The notes: a model not told the origin generated them from the letters alone. Shown: positions 9,384 through 17,764, numbered from the stretch's first letter. The stretch: 64,000 nucleotides of DNA from Zymomonas mobilis subsp. pomaceae ATCC 29192 (GCF_000218875.1 NC_015709.1:1619001-1683000), one strand, 5' to 3'. Program-made: numbers and translations.

Positions 9384-9770
9384 ATGAGTAGTATTATAAC
9401 ACATATTACTATCGGTACGAATGATATGAAAAAAGCACGGCGTTTTTATGATGCTGCTTTTGAAGCTCTAGGTATCAAACGGATGCGTGATGTTGAAGGT
9501 AAACGTTCCGTTTACGGTAGAGAGGGGCAAGAAGGTCGGATTATTATTGTAAAACCTATTAATGGTGAACCGGCTACAGTCGGTAATGGGATTACCATTG
9601 GTTTGGCCGCCGACACTGACGAAGCTGTAGATGCTTTTTACAAGGCCGGTCTTGAACATGGCGGTAAGGATGCTGGTGCACCCGGCCCACGGGCAGGGGC
9701 TAATGATTCTTATGGTGCCTATCTGTATGATCCAGATGGCAATAAAATTTGTACTTTTAATTTCAAATAA
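9384..9770 (+). CDS. VOC (glyoxalase/bleomycin-resistance) family protein
   Basis: A 128-residue vicinal-oxygen-chelate protein. Landmarks are ITHITIGTNDMKKARRFYDA at the N-terminus, the central IVKPINGEPATVGNGI and the closing YGAYLYDPDGNKICTFNF. Such proteins are metal-dependent lyases, isomerases or binding proteins acting as dimers. Its place directly after the glutathione-dependent formaldehyde dehydrogenase hints at aldehyde handling, but substrate is not deducible. Strong AAAGGAATG site upstream. Confidence 0.85.
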   Translation: MSSIITHITIGTNDMKKARRFYDAAFEALGIKRMRDVEGKRSVYGREGQEGRIIIVKPINGEPATVGNGITIGLAADTDEAVDAFYKAGLEHGGKDAGAPGPRAGANDSYGAYLYDPDGNKICTFNFK

Positions 9771-9943
9771 GAAAACCTTTATTCGGGCGGTTGTTGAGAG
9801 TGTATCTTGGCAACCATCCTTTTTTAGGAGATCAATTTTTTAAAATTATCGGATATTTTTTATACCCTCATCTCATTCTTGATTTTGAAAATAAAATCTG
9901 CTATTTATAACTATCCTTCTATATTCTTAAAATGGAGCGTTGT

Positions 9944-10324
9944 ATGGCGCGCGTAACTGTCGAAGATTGTATCGACAAAGTTCATAATCGTTTCGATTTG
10001 ATCTTATTAGCAGCCCAACGTGCTCGCCAAATTTCCGGTGGTGCTGAATTAACGCTGGATCGGGATCGGGATAAAAATCCGGTAGTAGCACTGCGTGAAA
10101 TTGCAGAAGTCACGGTAACACCGGTTGAATTGCAAGAATCTTTACTCAACAGTCTTCAGCAAGTGCATCTTGATGATGATGATGTGCCGGATGAAGTAGG
10201 CTCTATCTCAGCTTCTGCTGAAGCTTTGCGTCTAACTGCAGAGACGCCTGCTCGCAATCAGACATCTGCACGACGTGCAGCTTCTGCTGCGGCAGCCGCT
10301 GCGGCAGCCGCAGAATATGATTAA
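9944..10324 (+). CDS. rpoZ: RNA polymerase omega subunit
   Basis: The small subunit that helps assemble RNA polymerase by chaperoning beta-prime. The start [19 protein letters not shown] and [12 protein letters not shown] are diagnostic, followed by [18 protein letters not shown] start at ATG 9944, with GGAG 6-7 bases upstream; ATG 9932 overlaps that site. The last 25 residues are an alanine-rich, low-complexity tail (nine alanines in a row before EYD) written in GCx codons, which probably varies between strains. A long hairpin terminator follows. Confidence 0.95.
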   Translation: MARVTVEDCIDKVHNRFDLILLAAQRARQISGGAELTLDRDRDKNPVVALREIAEVTVTPVELQESLLNSLQQVHLDDDDVPDEVGSISASAEALRLTAETPARNQTSARRAASAAAAAAAAAEYD

Positions 10325-10372
10325 TTATATGATTAATTGAAATAATATAATTTTATTCTGAACACTTACTAG

Positions 10373-10405
10373 AAAAGCCGCTTCTTTTAAAAAGAAGCGG
10401 CTTTT
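10373..10405. terminator. Bidirectional terminator between rpoZ and frk
   Basis: A perfect 15-bp stem AAAAGCCGCTTCTTT / AAAGAAGCGGCTTTT closes on a 3-base loop. The A and T runs at its ends can serve both the plus-strand rpoZ and the minus-strand frk, which converge here. Confidence 0.9.
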
Positions 10406-10437
10406 GAAGTTTGGAAATAGAGTTAATTATTTAAGCA

Positions 10438-11448
10438 TTATTCAGCTGGCTGTCTGACAACAATTGTCGGCTTTGAGGATAAGCCCCCAACCGATTCAAA
10501 ACCTTGTGCCACATCCGATAATTGTGACTTAGAAGGTTTATCCACGTTGTTCTGAGCGGCAAGCGCCAGCGCGAAAGCGCCCATCATGCCGGCCTGATCG
10601 CCTAAGCCAGGTAAGACGATTATTTTATTGAAGTCGGCACCTCCAAAATAACCATTGGCAATTTCAGCCGTCTGACGGCGTACAGAAGCCAACATACCTT
10701 CAACATGCATAACACCCCCACCGAAGACGATGCGTTCTGGTGAGATGAAAGCCTGTAAGGTAACATTGAATTGAGCCAGATAAAAAGCAATGATGTCTCT
10801 GGCTTTTTCAAATTCAGAAGTTGACATTTCGTTAAGCGCCTTACCCCAACGCTTACGAATAGCCGTACCGCTGGCTAAACCTTCATAGCATCCGCCATGG
10901 AAAGGGCAGCAGCCTTTAAATTCTTGATCATCGGGATGGCGGATAGGAATACCATGACCCATTTCAGGATGAGCAAGCCCGTGGACAGGCTGGCCATCAA
11001 TCAAGATACCACCACCAAAGCCAGTGCCAACGGTTACATAGACTGAATCATTGGTGCCTTTTGATGCACCCCAATAATTTTCAGCAATAGCCGCGCCATT
11101 GACGTCTGTATCAATTTCAACAGGGCATCCAAAGGCTTCTTTAAAGGGCGTTACAACATCCGTGTTGGGCCAGTAAGGCTTCGGCGTGTTCGTAATATAG
11201 CCCCATTTAGGATCTTTGTGATCTAAGCACAGCGGACCAAAAGTCGCAATACCGATAGCCGCATAAGAATCCGCATGAGCGGGTAAAGCCTTTTTGAAGA
11301 AATCGACACTTTTGCCAAGCGTTTCTTCTGGAGTGGTAGTCGGAACACGTTCTACAGCTAAAACCTGTCGATCAGAGTCGATGAGGGCCAGCATAAATTT
11401 CGTTCCGCCGCCTTCAATGCATCCATAAATTTTTTTATCGTTTTTCAT
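10438..11448 (-). CDS. frk: Fructokinase (ROK family), Zymomonas type
   Basis: Phosphorylates fructose to fructose-6-phosphate with ATP, feeding the Entner-Doudoroff pathway. It is a ROK kinase: the phosphate loop is YGCIEGGGTKFMLAL, with GTGFGGGIL, EMGHGIPIRHPDD, the zinc-binding loop CCPFHGGCYEGLASG and PERIVFGGGVMH. It strongly resembles the Z. mobilis fructokinase I remember, with scattered changes. I start at ATG 11448 (336 residues); the GTG at 11460 lies in its ribosome site. The remembered enzyme ends about residue 301, whereas here about 36 extra residues follow LALAAQN. Expression is probably monocistronic. Confidence 0.94.
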   Translation of the reverse strand: MKNDKKIYGCIEGGGTKFMLALIDSDRQVLAVERVPTTTPEETLGKSVDFFKKALPAHADSYAAIGIATFGPLCLDHKDPKWGYITNTPKPYWPNTDVVTPFKEAFGCPVEIDTDVNGAAIAENYWGASKGTNDSVYVTVGTGFGGGILIDGQPVHGLAHPEMGHGIPIRHPDDQEFKGCCPFHGGCYEGLASGTAIRKRWGKALNEMSTSEFEKARDIIAFYLAQFNVTLQAFISPERIVFGGGVMHVEGMLASVRRQTAEIANGYFGGADFNKIIVLPGLGDQAGMMGAFALALAAQNNVDKPSKSQLSDVAQGFESVGGLSSKPTIVVRQPAE

Positions 11449-12288
11449 TATTCTCACCACTCACAAAATCACCCCATTAACTGGGGGTTTGGGATTGTAT
11501 CGTCACTTTATATGTTGAAGTGATTACTCTATGGATTACGAGCCCCTTTCAAAAATGAAGCTTCCTAATCGATGAACAGTAACCCTTCAGCGATTCGATG
11601 CAACAAAGGTGATTATAGCCAAATTCTGCTTCTTAATTAAGAAAGATATTAAAAATATTTTGAGCGATAAGCTTTGTAATAAATTTTATCATTTTCAATA
11701 TTTAAAATTACTTTAAATTTTAGGGTATAGTTTAAATAGTTTATTTAAAAAATTTGATAACTCCAGAGGATGCGGTTTATCTGGAAATATAATTTAATTT
11801 TAAAAAAAATTTAATTTTTTAAATAAAAAAATAATTTTTTTACATTTTTTATATTTATAAACTAAAATAGTTCTATTACGCTTACTAAGCTTGGATTCCC
11901 AAATTATTTTTGGTTCAAATTTGACCAAGTATTGGCAGCGTTGTCACTAAATATTAGATTTTTTTTAGGAAACAATATTATTTTTACCGAGCAATAAAAA
12001 TTCAATAAAGTATCTAGGCGGTTTCGATCTTATCAGGTGTCAAGAAACTGCATAAAAATTTGATCCTATTAAAAAATTGTTTTTTAAGATCACTATAAAA
12101 TTTTTTGTGATCATTATTGCAATTAAATAGAGTAAATTATAATTGTAATTATTAAATAATATATTCATATTTTTTATTTTTTAATAGAAATATTTTTCCC
12201 GTTATTCGAATAAAATAGATGAATAGATTTGTTATTCAGAATAACGGGGTAAATTTATTTATAAATTATCATAATAATAATTTTTACA
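11449..12288. other. AT-rich intergenic stretch with several inverted repeats
   Basis: I find no coding sequence in these 840 bases, which are clearly richer in A+T than the flanks, above all at 11640-12290. They hold the frk leader on the minus strand, including a small hairpin at 11471-11488 (ACCCC..GGGGT). A near-perfect palindrome TTGGTTCAAATTTGACCAA is at 11910-11928. A long inverted repeat 12198-12213 / 12232-12248 (CCCGTTATTCGAATAA against its complement with one extra base) lies 40 bases beyond the stop of the next minus-strand gene. Confidence 0.6.
12198..12248. repeat. Inverted repeat downstream of the 12289-13143 gene
   Basis: Arms CCCGTTATTCGAATAA and TTATTCAGAATAACGGG pair over 16 bases with one bulge, around an 18-base AT-rich loop. 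It lies just beyond the minus-strand stop at 12289, where a terminator is expected, although no clean T-run follows on that strand. Confidence 0.6.
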
Positions 12289-13143
12289 TTAGAGATGGTG
12301 ATTCCTGAGACAAGGGCCAAGACCGCCTAAAACTACTTTATAATCTTCCGCAACCGCCAGCATATCATGGCCTGATAGGGTAGATAAAACAGCTTGCGGC
12401 ATAGCTTTTGGTAAACCACAGGCAAGGCGATACCATAAAAAGCTGTGTGGCGCAGGAGGGGTAGCCTCTTCATCGGTCATTTCCCCTAAGGCTACAGCCC
12501 ATTGAGGTTTTTCTTGCGGGCGACGTAAAATATTTAATGAAATAGGCTGACGGCTAGCCGTTTGTAAAAAAATTTGGCTTTCGCTTTCACCCGGTAACGA
12601 ACCCGGGACATAAAAAGCCCCAGTGATAGCCGTGATCTGTGGGGCAGGGGTATTTGACAGAATATCTCGGGTAATAGAAGCGGCCGTGGCCTCATCGTTT
12701 TCTGTCCAAATCAGATTGGCATAGGGGCGTGTCAGAACCACTTGTTCAGGATGACCCGCAACCGGCTGTCCAAAAATAAGATATTGTGTTTTTTCTTTAA
12801 TACGCTGGGGATGTCCTCTTTCATCATCCTTAGTGTCGACTAGATACGTAATATCATTGGCTAAGCCCTCAGCGCCCCGAATCAACGTCACGACTTTGGC
12901 TTCTACAAAAAAACGACTTTCCCCTTCAGGTAGATCTGGTGTTAATTTCTGAGATAATTTTGTTGCGCGAACAATATCAACCGAAGCAACAATAGGAGAA
13001 GCTAAAATAAGGTCAACAAAATCGGCATAAGTAAAGTCATTTTTTTGAACATTTTCTGTGTTATTTAAGGGCTGTGCCTGAACATTTACAGTAGAAAAAA
13101 TATTTAATGCTATTAATATAAAAGCCGTTTTTATCCATTTCAT
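12289..13143 (-). CDS. Secreted protein of unknown function
   Basis: A 284-residue protein that I do not recognise. A signal peptide is clear (MKWIKTAFILIALNIF then VNVQAQP), so it is exported. The mature part contains DLILASPIVASVDIVRAT, FFVEAKVVTLIRG, TQYLIFGQPVAGHPEQ and YKVVLGGLGPCLRNHHL. The wording resembles conserved hypotheticals I associate with sphingomonads. Cysteines lie in LACGLPK and GPCLR. ATG 13143 is preceded by AAGGAGTATAGTG, a good ribosome site. It is transcribed alone, divergent from tonB. The 13144-13505 gap holds both promoters but no gene that I can see. Confidence 0.78.
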   Translation of the reverse strand: MKWIKTAFILIALNIFSTVNVQAQPLNNTENVQKNDFTYADFVDLILASPIVASVDIVRATKLSQKLTPDLPEGESRFFVEAKVVTLIRGAEGLANDITYLVDTKDDERGHPQRIKEKTQYLIFGQPVAGHPEQVVLTRPYANLIWTENDEATAASITRDILSNTPAPQITAITGAFYVPGSLPGESESQIFLQTASRQPISLNILRRPQEKPQWAVALGEMTDEEATPPAPHSFLWYRLACGLPKAMPQAVLSTLSGHDMLAVAEDYKVVLGGLGPCLRNHHL

Positions 13144-13505
13144 CACTATACTCCTTATAGTATTCAGTATAATGTATTTTACATTGTTAGAAAAAATATT
13201 ATTCTTATTAAAATTACTTTATTGAAAATATTTTAACAGCTTATAAAAATAAGCTTTCTTATTTGGGTAATACACATGCTCAATAATGCACAGATAAAGC
13301 AATTGCATGTCTCACATTGTCGGGATAAGATTGATTTGTAGAGCCGTTCGCGGCCATGGTCGTCTAAGATACCATTTATGATAGGGAACATGAATGGTTA
13401 TCGACAATCACGGGACTTGCGTGTGGGCTCGTTAAGGGGGCTTCGATAATTTCGACTGTCTGGCGGGTGCCACAGCTTGAGGACTGGAGGGAGTAAATTT
13501 CCTGA

Positions 13506-14243
13506 ATGGCTTACGCTGATCAACAACCAATGAGCCGACGTAAAATCGTCTCCATCGGCTTAGTGGTGGTGGTTCATATAATTCTTATTTATGGCATGGT
13601 CTCTGGTTTAGCTGTCAAAGTATATAAACATGCGACCACAGATATGAAGGTGTTTGATATTAAAACACCGCCGCCACCGCCACCGCCACCGCCGCCACCA
13701 CCACCTAAACAGGAGCAGCCGAAGGTCATCCAAAAACCAACGCCGCATCCTAAAGCTACTACACCGCCCCAAATTGTTGCTCCACCTGTAAAGGTTAATG
13801 TGCCTCAAGTGGAAGCGCCGCCTATTCAAACTGTTGTTAGCCAACCTTTGCCACCGATAACGGCACTTGCAGGGCCTGTTTCCAAAGGGCCAGTCGGGCC
13901 GCCTTCTGTTGGCACACCTACGGGGGAGGGTTCTGGTGGCGGTGTCGCCACTCGAGCACGTCCACATGGTGATCAAACGCAATGGGTAACCCAGGATGAT
14001 TATCCATCACGGGCAATGCGGGACGGTCGTTCCGGTGTTACAGCTATCAGTTTTACTATCGGCACTGATGGACATGTTTCTCAATGCCATGTGACTTCAT
14101 CAAGCGGAACACCCGAACTTGATGAGGCGACGTGTAAGTATTTCACGATGCGTGCGCGTTATTATCCGGCAAAAACCGCTTCCGGTGATGCTGTCGCTAG
14201 TACAGGCGTACAGCGTATTATCTGGCGTATTCCAGATGATTGA
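13506..14243 (+). CDS. tonB: TonB energy transducer
   Basis: Spans the periplasm to couple the proton motive force, through ExbB-ExbD, to outer-membrane TonB-dependent receptors. Residues about 13-37 form the single membrane anchor (KIVSIGLVVVVHIILIYG). Next comes a proline-rich rod (about 55-120) that starts with 13 consecutive prolines. The C-terminal receptor-binding domain (about 160-245) includes YPSRAMRDGRSGVTAISFTI and VQRIIWRIP. The ribosome site GGAGGGAG is rather far from ATG 13506, and ATG 13530 (MSRRK) is a possible alternative start. First gene of the tonB-exbB-exbD-exbD cluster. Confidence 0.93.
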   Translation: MAYADQQPMSRRKIVSIGLVVVVHIILIYGMVSGLAVKVYKHATTDMKVFDIKTPPPPPPPPPPPPPKQEQPKVIQKPTPHPKATTPPQIVAPPVKVNVPQVEAPPIQTVVSQPLPPITALAGPVSKGPVGPPSVGTPTGEGSGGGVATRARPHGDQTQWVTQDDYPSRAMRDGRSGVTAISFTIGTDGHVSQCHVTSSSGTPELDEATCKYFTMRARYYPAKTASGDAVASTGVQRIIWRIPDD

Positions 14244-14343
14244 TCGGAATATCTAGATCGTTCAGTTATGAAAATTTTCTAAGATATAAACCGAATTAAC
14301 GGTCATTGTTGTTTTAAAAATTTTCAAGACTGTTTGCGCACAC

Positions 14344-14396
14344 AAGACATAAAAAGATGAAGCATAGCCTAGGCTCTAAAATCATCTGAATGTCTT
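14344..14396 (+). repeat. Nested inverted repeats between tonB and exbB
   Basis: Outer arms AAGACAT (14344-14350) and ATGTCTT (14390-14396) enclose inner arms AGATGA (14355-14360) and TCATCT (14382-14387). These in turn enclose the palindrome AGCCTAGGCT (14366-14375). No T-run follows. The element can fold as one branched hairpin about 50 bases before exbB. Confidence 0.6.
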
Positions 14397-14448
14397 AAAC
14401 AAAATAACGTGATGTCATCTATCTTTTGCTAAGAGGAAATAATTAGTC

Positions 14449-15183
14449 ATGGCCACCCCAGCAGCTCCTGCCGTCGATGCCAGTGCTTATGGTCTTACTG
14501 GCGCACTTCAACAGGGCGGCGCACCTACATGGACGGTTCTTATTATTCTGGTCTTGATGTCTGCCGCTTCATGGTATGTCATATTTACCAAATTATGGGA
14601 GCAACAGCGCGTTCTTTCCCAAGGCCGTCAGATTGGTGCCCAGTTTTGGAATGCAATTTCCTTGAAAGATGCCGCTAAAAAACTTGAAGAAAATACGGCC
14701 TATCGTCAGATTGTAGAAGATGGCCTTGAAGCGGAAGATCAATATGGAAAAATTCCTAATGCGATTGATCAGCATGAATGGTTAAATGATTCACTGGAAC
14801 GCAGTGTGGGTTCCATTAACTCACGGCTCGGTTCTGGACTGGCTATCTTGGCAACCGTGGGTGCGACCTCACCCTTTGTCGGTTTGTTCGGTACTGTTAA
14901 CGGTATTTACGGTGCTTTGGTACAGATTGGTGCCTCTGGACAAGCTTCTATCGGTAAAGTTGCAGGTCCTGTTGGTGAAGCTTTGATCATGACTTCTATC
15001 GGTCTTGCTGTGGCTGTGCCTGCCGTGTTGGGTTATAACTGGTTAAACCGTCGTAACAGAACTATTGCAGAACGCATTGGTTCTTTTGCTATCGATGTTC
15101 ATGCCTATCTGGTTTCTGGTGGGGCTGTTCGGCCTACTTTTAAAGCTATATCTTCTCAAAAACCAGCGCCAACCAAGCATTAA
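14449..15183 (+). CDS. exbB: ExbB, MotA/TolQ/ExbB proton channel
   Basis: The inner-membrane proton channel subunit that energises TonB. In 244 residues there are three hydrophobic segments: about 27-47 (WTVLIILVLMSAASWYVIFT), 130-152 and 172-195. The family signature is present: LATVGATSPFVGLFGTVNGIY and PVGEALIMTSIGLAVAVPAV. The first segment is preceded by a short N-tail rich in alanine. An AGAGGAAAT ribosome site precedes ATG 14449. It is flanked by intercistronic hairpins on both sides, so stoichiometry to TonB and ExbD may be set after transcription. Confidence 0.95.
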   Translation: MATPAAPAVDASAYGLTGALQQGGAPTWTVLIILVLMSAASWYVIFTKLWEQQRVLSQGRQIGAQFWNAISLKDAAKKLEENTAYRQIVEDGLEAEDQYGKIPNAIDQHEWLNDSLERSVGSINSRLGSGLAILATVGATSPFVGLFGTVNGIYGALVQIGASGQASIGKVAGPVGEALIMTSIGLAVAVPAVLGYNWLNRRNRTIAERIGSFAIDVHAYLVSGGAVRPTFKAISSQKPAPTKH

Positions 15184-15196
15184 TTCCAGTCATTCT

Positions 15197-15221
15197 GGCC
15201 GGAAAGTTCCTCTTTCCGGTC
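15197..15221 (+). repeat. Hairpin between exbB and exbD
   Basis: CCGGAAAG (15199-15206) pairs with CTTTCCGG (15212-15219) around a 5-base loop, and can be extended by two further pairs. The following bases (CAAATGCCC) are not a T-run, so it looks like an RNA-stability or partial-attenuation hairpin rather than a full terminator. Confidence 0.6.
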
Positions 15222-15301
15222 AAATGCCCTTTAAAATAACATCTTATCAAGACTGTTATTCGAGGATGAACCGACAATTGAGGCTATAGGAACTATCACC
15301 A

Positions 15302-15787
15302 ATGGGAATGAGCTTAGGAGGGGACGATGATGCCCCAATGTCAAATATCAACACAACACCCCTTGTGGATGTTATGCTGGTGTTGCTCATCATTTTTCTG
15401 ATTACTGTCCCGGTGGTGGTTGAAACAGTGCCGGTAAAGTTACCTGATACGCGGTATGAACCTACACGGACGCAACCTGAAGATGTGGCGCTTTCTGTAC
15501 GGGGCAATTCTGATAATACCTGTGAAGTTTATTGGAATCTAACACGTGTTAATGCACAGGAACTGAGCAATCGGGCAGTCGCAAAACTGAAAGCTGAAAT
15601 TGATCGTCAGGGTGGGCCGAATACACCGGGTCTTGTATTACCTGAAGTCCATATTCGCGGTGATGTCGATACACCTTATCGTTGTATCGGAGGGGTCATC
15701 TATACGATGCAAGAAGCGGGTTTTGCTAAAGTCGGTTTTATTTCAGAACCACAGCCCGGTCCCGCATCGGCAGACGAAAATCAATAG
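15302..15787 (+). CDS. exbD: ExbD biopolymer transporter (first copy)
   Basis: ExbD subunit with one membrane helix and a periplasmic domain. The proton-relay aspartate is in INTTPLVDVMLVLLIIFLI. The start MGMSLGGDDDAPMSNI is short and acidic. The periplasmic part has two cysteines (NTCEVYWNL, PYRCIGGVIY) that the second copy lacks in these positions. It is 161 residues long and lies 118 bases after exbB. The second ExbD follows 58 bases later, so the cluster makes two different ExbD chains. Confidence 0.93.
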   Translation: MGMSLGGDDDAPMSNINTTPLVDVMLVLLIIFLITVPVVVETVPVKLPDTRYEPTRTQPEDVALSVRGNSDNTCEVYWNLTRVNAQELSNRAVAKLKAEIDRQGGPNTPGLVLPEVHIRGDVDTPYRCIGGVIYTMQEAGFAKVGFISEPQPGPASADENQ

Positions 15788-15845
15788 GAACAGAGCGTAT
15801 CCTCGTTTCTTCTCCATAAAGGCGACTAATCTGTTTTAAGGAGTT

Positions 15846-16274
15846 TTGGCTATGGCAATATCTGCTGGTGGTGATAATGACGAACCGATGATGGATATCA
15901 ATACAACACCGTTGATTGATGTCATGCTGGTGTTGTTGATCATGTTTATTATCACTATTCCTATTGAGACCCATGCTGTAAAAATAAATCTGCCGCAGAA
16001 TAATTCACATAATCAGGATCCTATTGATCCTGTTAAAAACAAAATTATGATTAATGCTTCGGGTACCATTTTTTGGAATGGACAGGCAACGGAGTTGCCT
16101 GATCTTCGTCGCTATCTCGACGAAAGTCAGGCTATGAATCCAATCCCAGAACTTCAACTTCAGCCTGATCCACAAGTCCGTTATGATGTGGTGGATAAAG
16201 TTCTGGCCGAATGTAAAAAGGCCCAGGTCGAAAAAATGGGTTTTGTGGGTAATGAAACCTATCGTTCTTTCTGA
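15846..16274 (+). CDS. exbD: ExbD biopolymer transporter (second copy)
   Basis: A second ExbD of 142 residues with the same core: MMDINTTPLIDVMLVLLIMF includes the functional aspartate and membrane helix. Its periplasmic domain differs clearly from the first copy (NKIMINASGTIFWNGQ, YDVVDKVLAECKKAQVEKMG), so the two are old paralogues rather than a recent duplication. TAAGGAG lies 9 bases before ATG 15846. It ends the tonB operon before a hairpin at 16331-16374. Confidence 0.93.
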   Translation: MAMAISAGGDNDEPMMDINTTPLIDVMLVLLIMFIITIPIETHAVKINLPQNNSHNQDPIDPVKNKIMINASGTIFWNGQATELPDLRRYLDESQAMNPIPELQLQPDPQVRYDVVDKVLAECKKAQVEKMGFVGNETYRSF

Positions 16275-16330
16275 CCTTAGGCTTAGCTAAGATTTGAAAA
16301 ACGCTTCTACTTTATAATGTAAAATAGATG

Positions 16331-16380
16331 ATGCCGGATTCCAGAGTAGAGACATATACTCAAGGGACCGGCATTGTTTT
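16331..16380 (+). terminator. Probable terminator of the tonB-exbB-exbD-exbD cluster
   Basis: Stem ATGCCGG (16331-16337) / CCGGCAT (16368-16374), with a further inner TCC/GGA pairing, is followed by TGTTTTTATTGG. The remainder of the gap to rpsU (16381-16592) shows only a 20-codon open frame at 16407 with no ribosome site, which I do not call. Confidence 0.6.
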
Positions 16381-16592
16381 TATTGGTCTTTTGATAAAAT
16401 AGTGCTATGAACCGCACAAATTTGCTAAAAGATGGCTCAGAATTGCTTGTGGAATCGTTTGTATTTTGATAAGCGCCCCATCTGAAATAAGTATACCAAT
16501 GTCTGGTATATCAACGAATTTATGCGACAGACCTTTTTTGAAGGATATATTCCTCTCATTTTTTTTCTGTCTAGCAGGAGATATGAATTCTT

Positions 16593-16799
16593 ATGCAGAT
16601 CATCGTTCGCGACAATAATGTCGATCAAGCTCTTCGCGCTCTTAAGAAAAAGTTACAGCGTGAAGGCGTCTATCGCGAGATGAAGCTGCGTCGTCATTAT
16701 GAAAAGCCGTCTGAAAAGCGGGCTCGTGAACGGGCTGCTGCTGTACGTCGTTCCCGGAAGCTGGAACGGAAGCGTGCAGAACGTGACGGTATCCGTTAA
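16593..16799 (+). CDS. rpsU: 30S ribosomal protein S21
   Basis: A small basic protein of the 30S platform that supports mRNA selection. The sequence [40 protein letters not shown] and the Arg/Lys-rich tail are diagnostic; 68 residues is normal. The upstream GGAG (16577-16580) is 12 bases from ATG 16593. An out-of-frame ATG at 16583 is only 2 bases from it, which is an unusual arrangement. A terminator follows. Confidence 0.96.
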   Translation: MQIIVRDNNVDQALRALKKKLQREGVYREMKLRRHYEKPSEKRARERAAAVRRSRKLERKRAERDGIR

Positions 16800-16839
16800 G
16801 TTTTTTAATAAAGCGATAGGCTTTATTGCTAGACTATGT

Positions 16840-16876
16840 ATCGCCTCCCTTAATAATGTGGGAGGCGATTTGTTTT
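16840..16876 (+). terminator. Terminator of rpsU
   Basis: A perfect 10-bp stem ATCGCCTCCC / GGGAGGCGAT with a 10-base loop is followed by TTGTTTT. Beyond it (16877-17121) I see no gene. Confidence 0.85.
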
Positions 16877-17121
16877 CATTTAAAGAAAAATGACCTTATC
16901 ATTTTTTAAATGAAGACAGGGTATTCGATGACGCTTACTTCTTTGAAAAGATATTTTGCCCTTTACCTATCCGACAGTATTTTTCTGTATGAATAATTTT
17001 AAGGCATTGTAGCTTCATCTCTCTTTGTTCTTCTGTAAATCCTAAGAGCACCAAAAAATGGTTGATTCCTGGGACAACGCCAAAGCGTTTAAGAATAGAG
17101 CAGAAGATTTCCGAAATTAGG

Positions 17122-17160
17122 TTATCTTTAAAATGGTTAATGATAGCCCTTTAAAGATAA
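17122..17160 (+). repeat. Leader hairpin just upstream of the FKBP gene
   Basis: Perfect 11-base arms TTATCTTTAAA and TTTAAAGATAA surround a 17-base loop. The 3' arm ends 6 bases before the Shine-Dalgarno AAAGGG (17167-17172) of the next gene, so it could be an operator in DNA or a 5'-end structure in the mRNA. Confidence 0.6.
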
Positions 17161-17179
17161 TTGAAGAAAGGGCGTAAAT

Positions 17180-17737
17180 ATGGCCTCTGATGAATCTCCA
17201 TCTGCTGCTGTTTTTTTCCGCGCATTGCGGACGCCCTTGTGTACAGTTGCTCTTCTTTCAGTAGCAGGGGCTACCCTTGCAATTGCGGGTACTTCTGCCC
17301 CTTTACAGTTAGCGCTGTCGCCAGAAAAATTTTTAGCCAAAAATGAACAGGTTAAAGGGGTTCAAAAAACAGCTTCAGGCTTACAATATAAAGTCATAAA
17401 GCTTGGTAATGGTCCCCAACCTAATGCCAGTGATATGGTTTCTATCGATTATCAGGGTAGCCTGACAGATGGCACGGTTTTTGATTCAACAGCGCGTAAT
17501 GGCGGTACACCGATGGTTATGCCTGTTTCCAAAGTTATCCCCGGATTTTCAGAAGCCTTACAACTTATGAAACAGGGTAGTGAATATCGTTTTTGGATTC
17601 CCCCCCATTTAGGCTATGGCGCAGAAGGTGCAGGGAACGTTATTCCCCCCAATGCTGTTTTGGTTTTTGATATCAAGCTTATTTCTGTTGTACCGGTTCC
17701 TGCCGAACAAATGGCGATACCTTCAGCACAGCCTTAA
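17180..17737 (+). CDS. FKBP-type peptidyl-prolyl cis-trans isomerase, exported
   Basis: A folding catalyst of 185 residues. The N-terminus has a hydrophobic stretch (about 22-40, LCTVALLSVAGATLAIAG) that serves as a signal peptide or membrane anchor, placing it in the periplasm. The FKBP domain (about 65-170) shows VSIDYQGSLTDGTVFDST, VIPGFSEALQLMKQG, PPHLGYGAEG and IPPNAVLVFDIKLI. These are the usual substrate-pocket residues. ATG 17180 has AAAGGG 7 bases upstream. It ends close to the convergent 17765 gene. Confidence 0.92.
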   Translation: MASDESPSAAVFFRALRTPLCTVALLSVAGATLAIAGTSAPLQLALSPEKFLAKNEQVKGVQKTASGLQYKVIKLGNGPQPNASDMVSIDYQGSLTDGTVFDSTARNGGTPMVMPVSKVIPGFSEALQLMKQGSEYRFWIPPHLGYGAEGAGNVIPPNAVLVFDIKLISVVPVPAEQMAIPSAQP

Positions 17738-17764
17738 TTTTCTAAAAAAACGGTTAGACAGACC

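Noticed and set aside
13608..13982. 124-codon minus-strand frame rich in Arg and Trp opposite tonB
   Set aside because: It is the complement of the proline-rich repeat; the Arg/Trp bias is a by-product of CCG/CCA codons.
16407..16469. 20-codon frame MNRTNLLKDG... between the tonB cluster and rpsU
   Set aside because: No ribosome site and no supporting context; too short to call.
16910..16996. 28-codon frame between rpsU and the FKBP gene
   Set aside because: AT-rich upstream sequence without a Shine-Dalgarno; composition like spacer.
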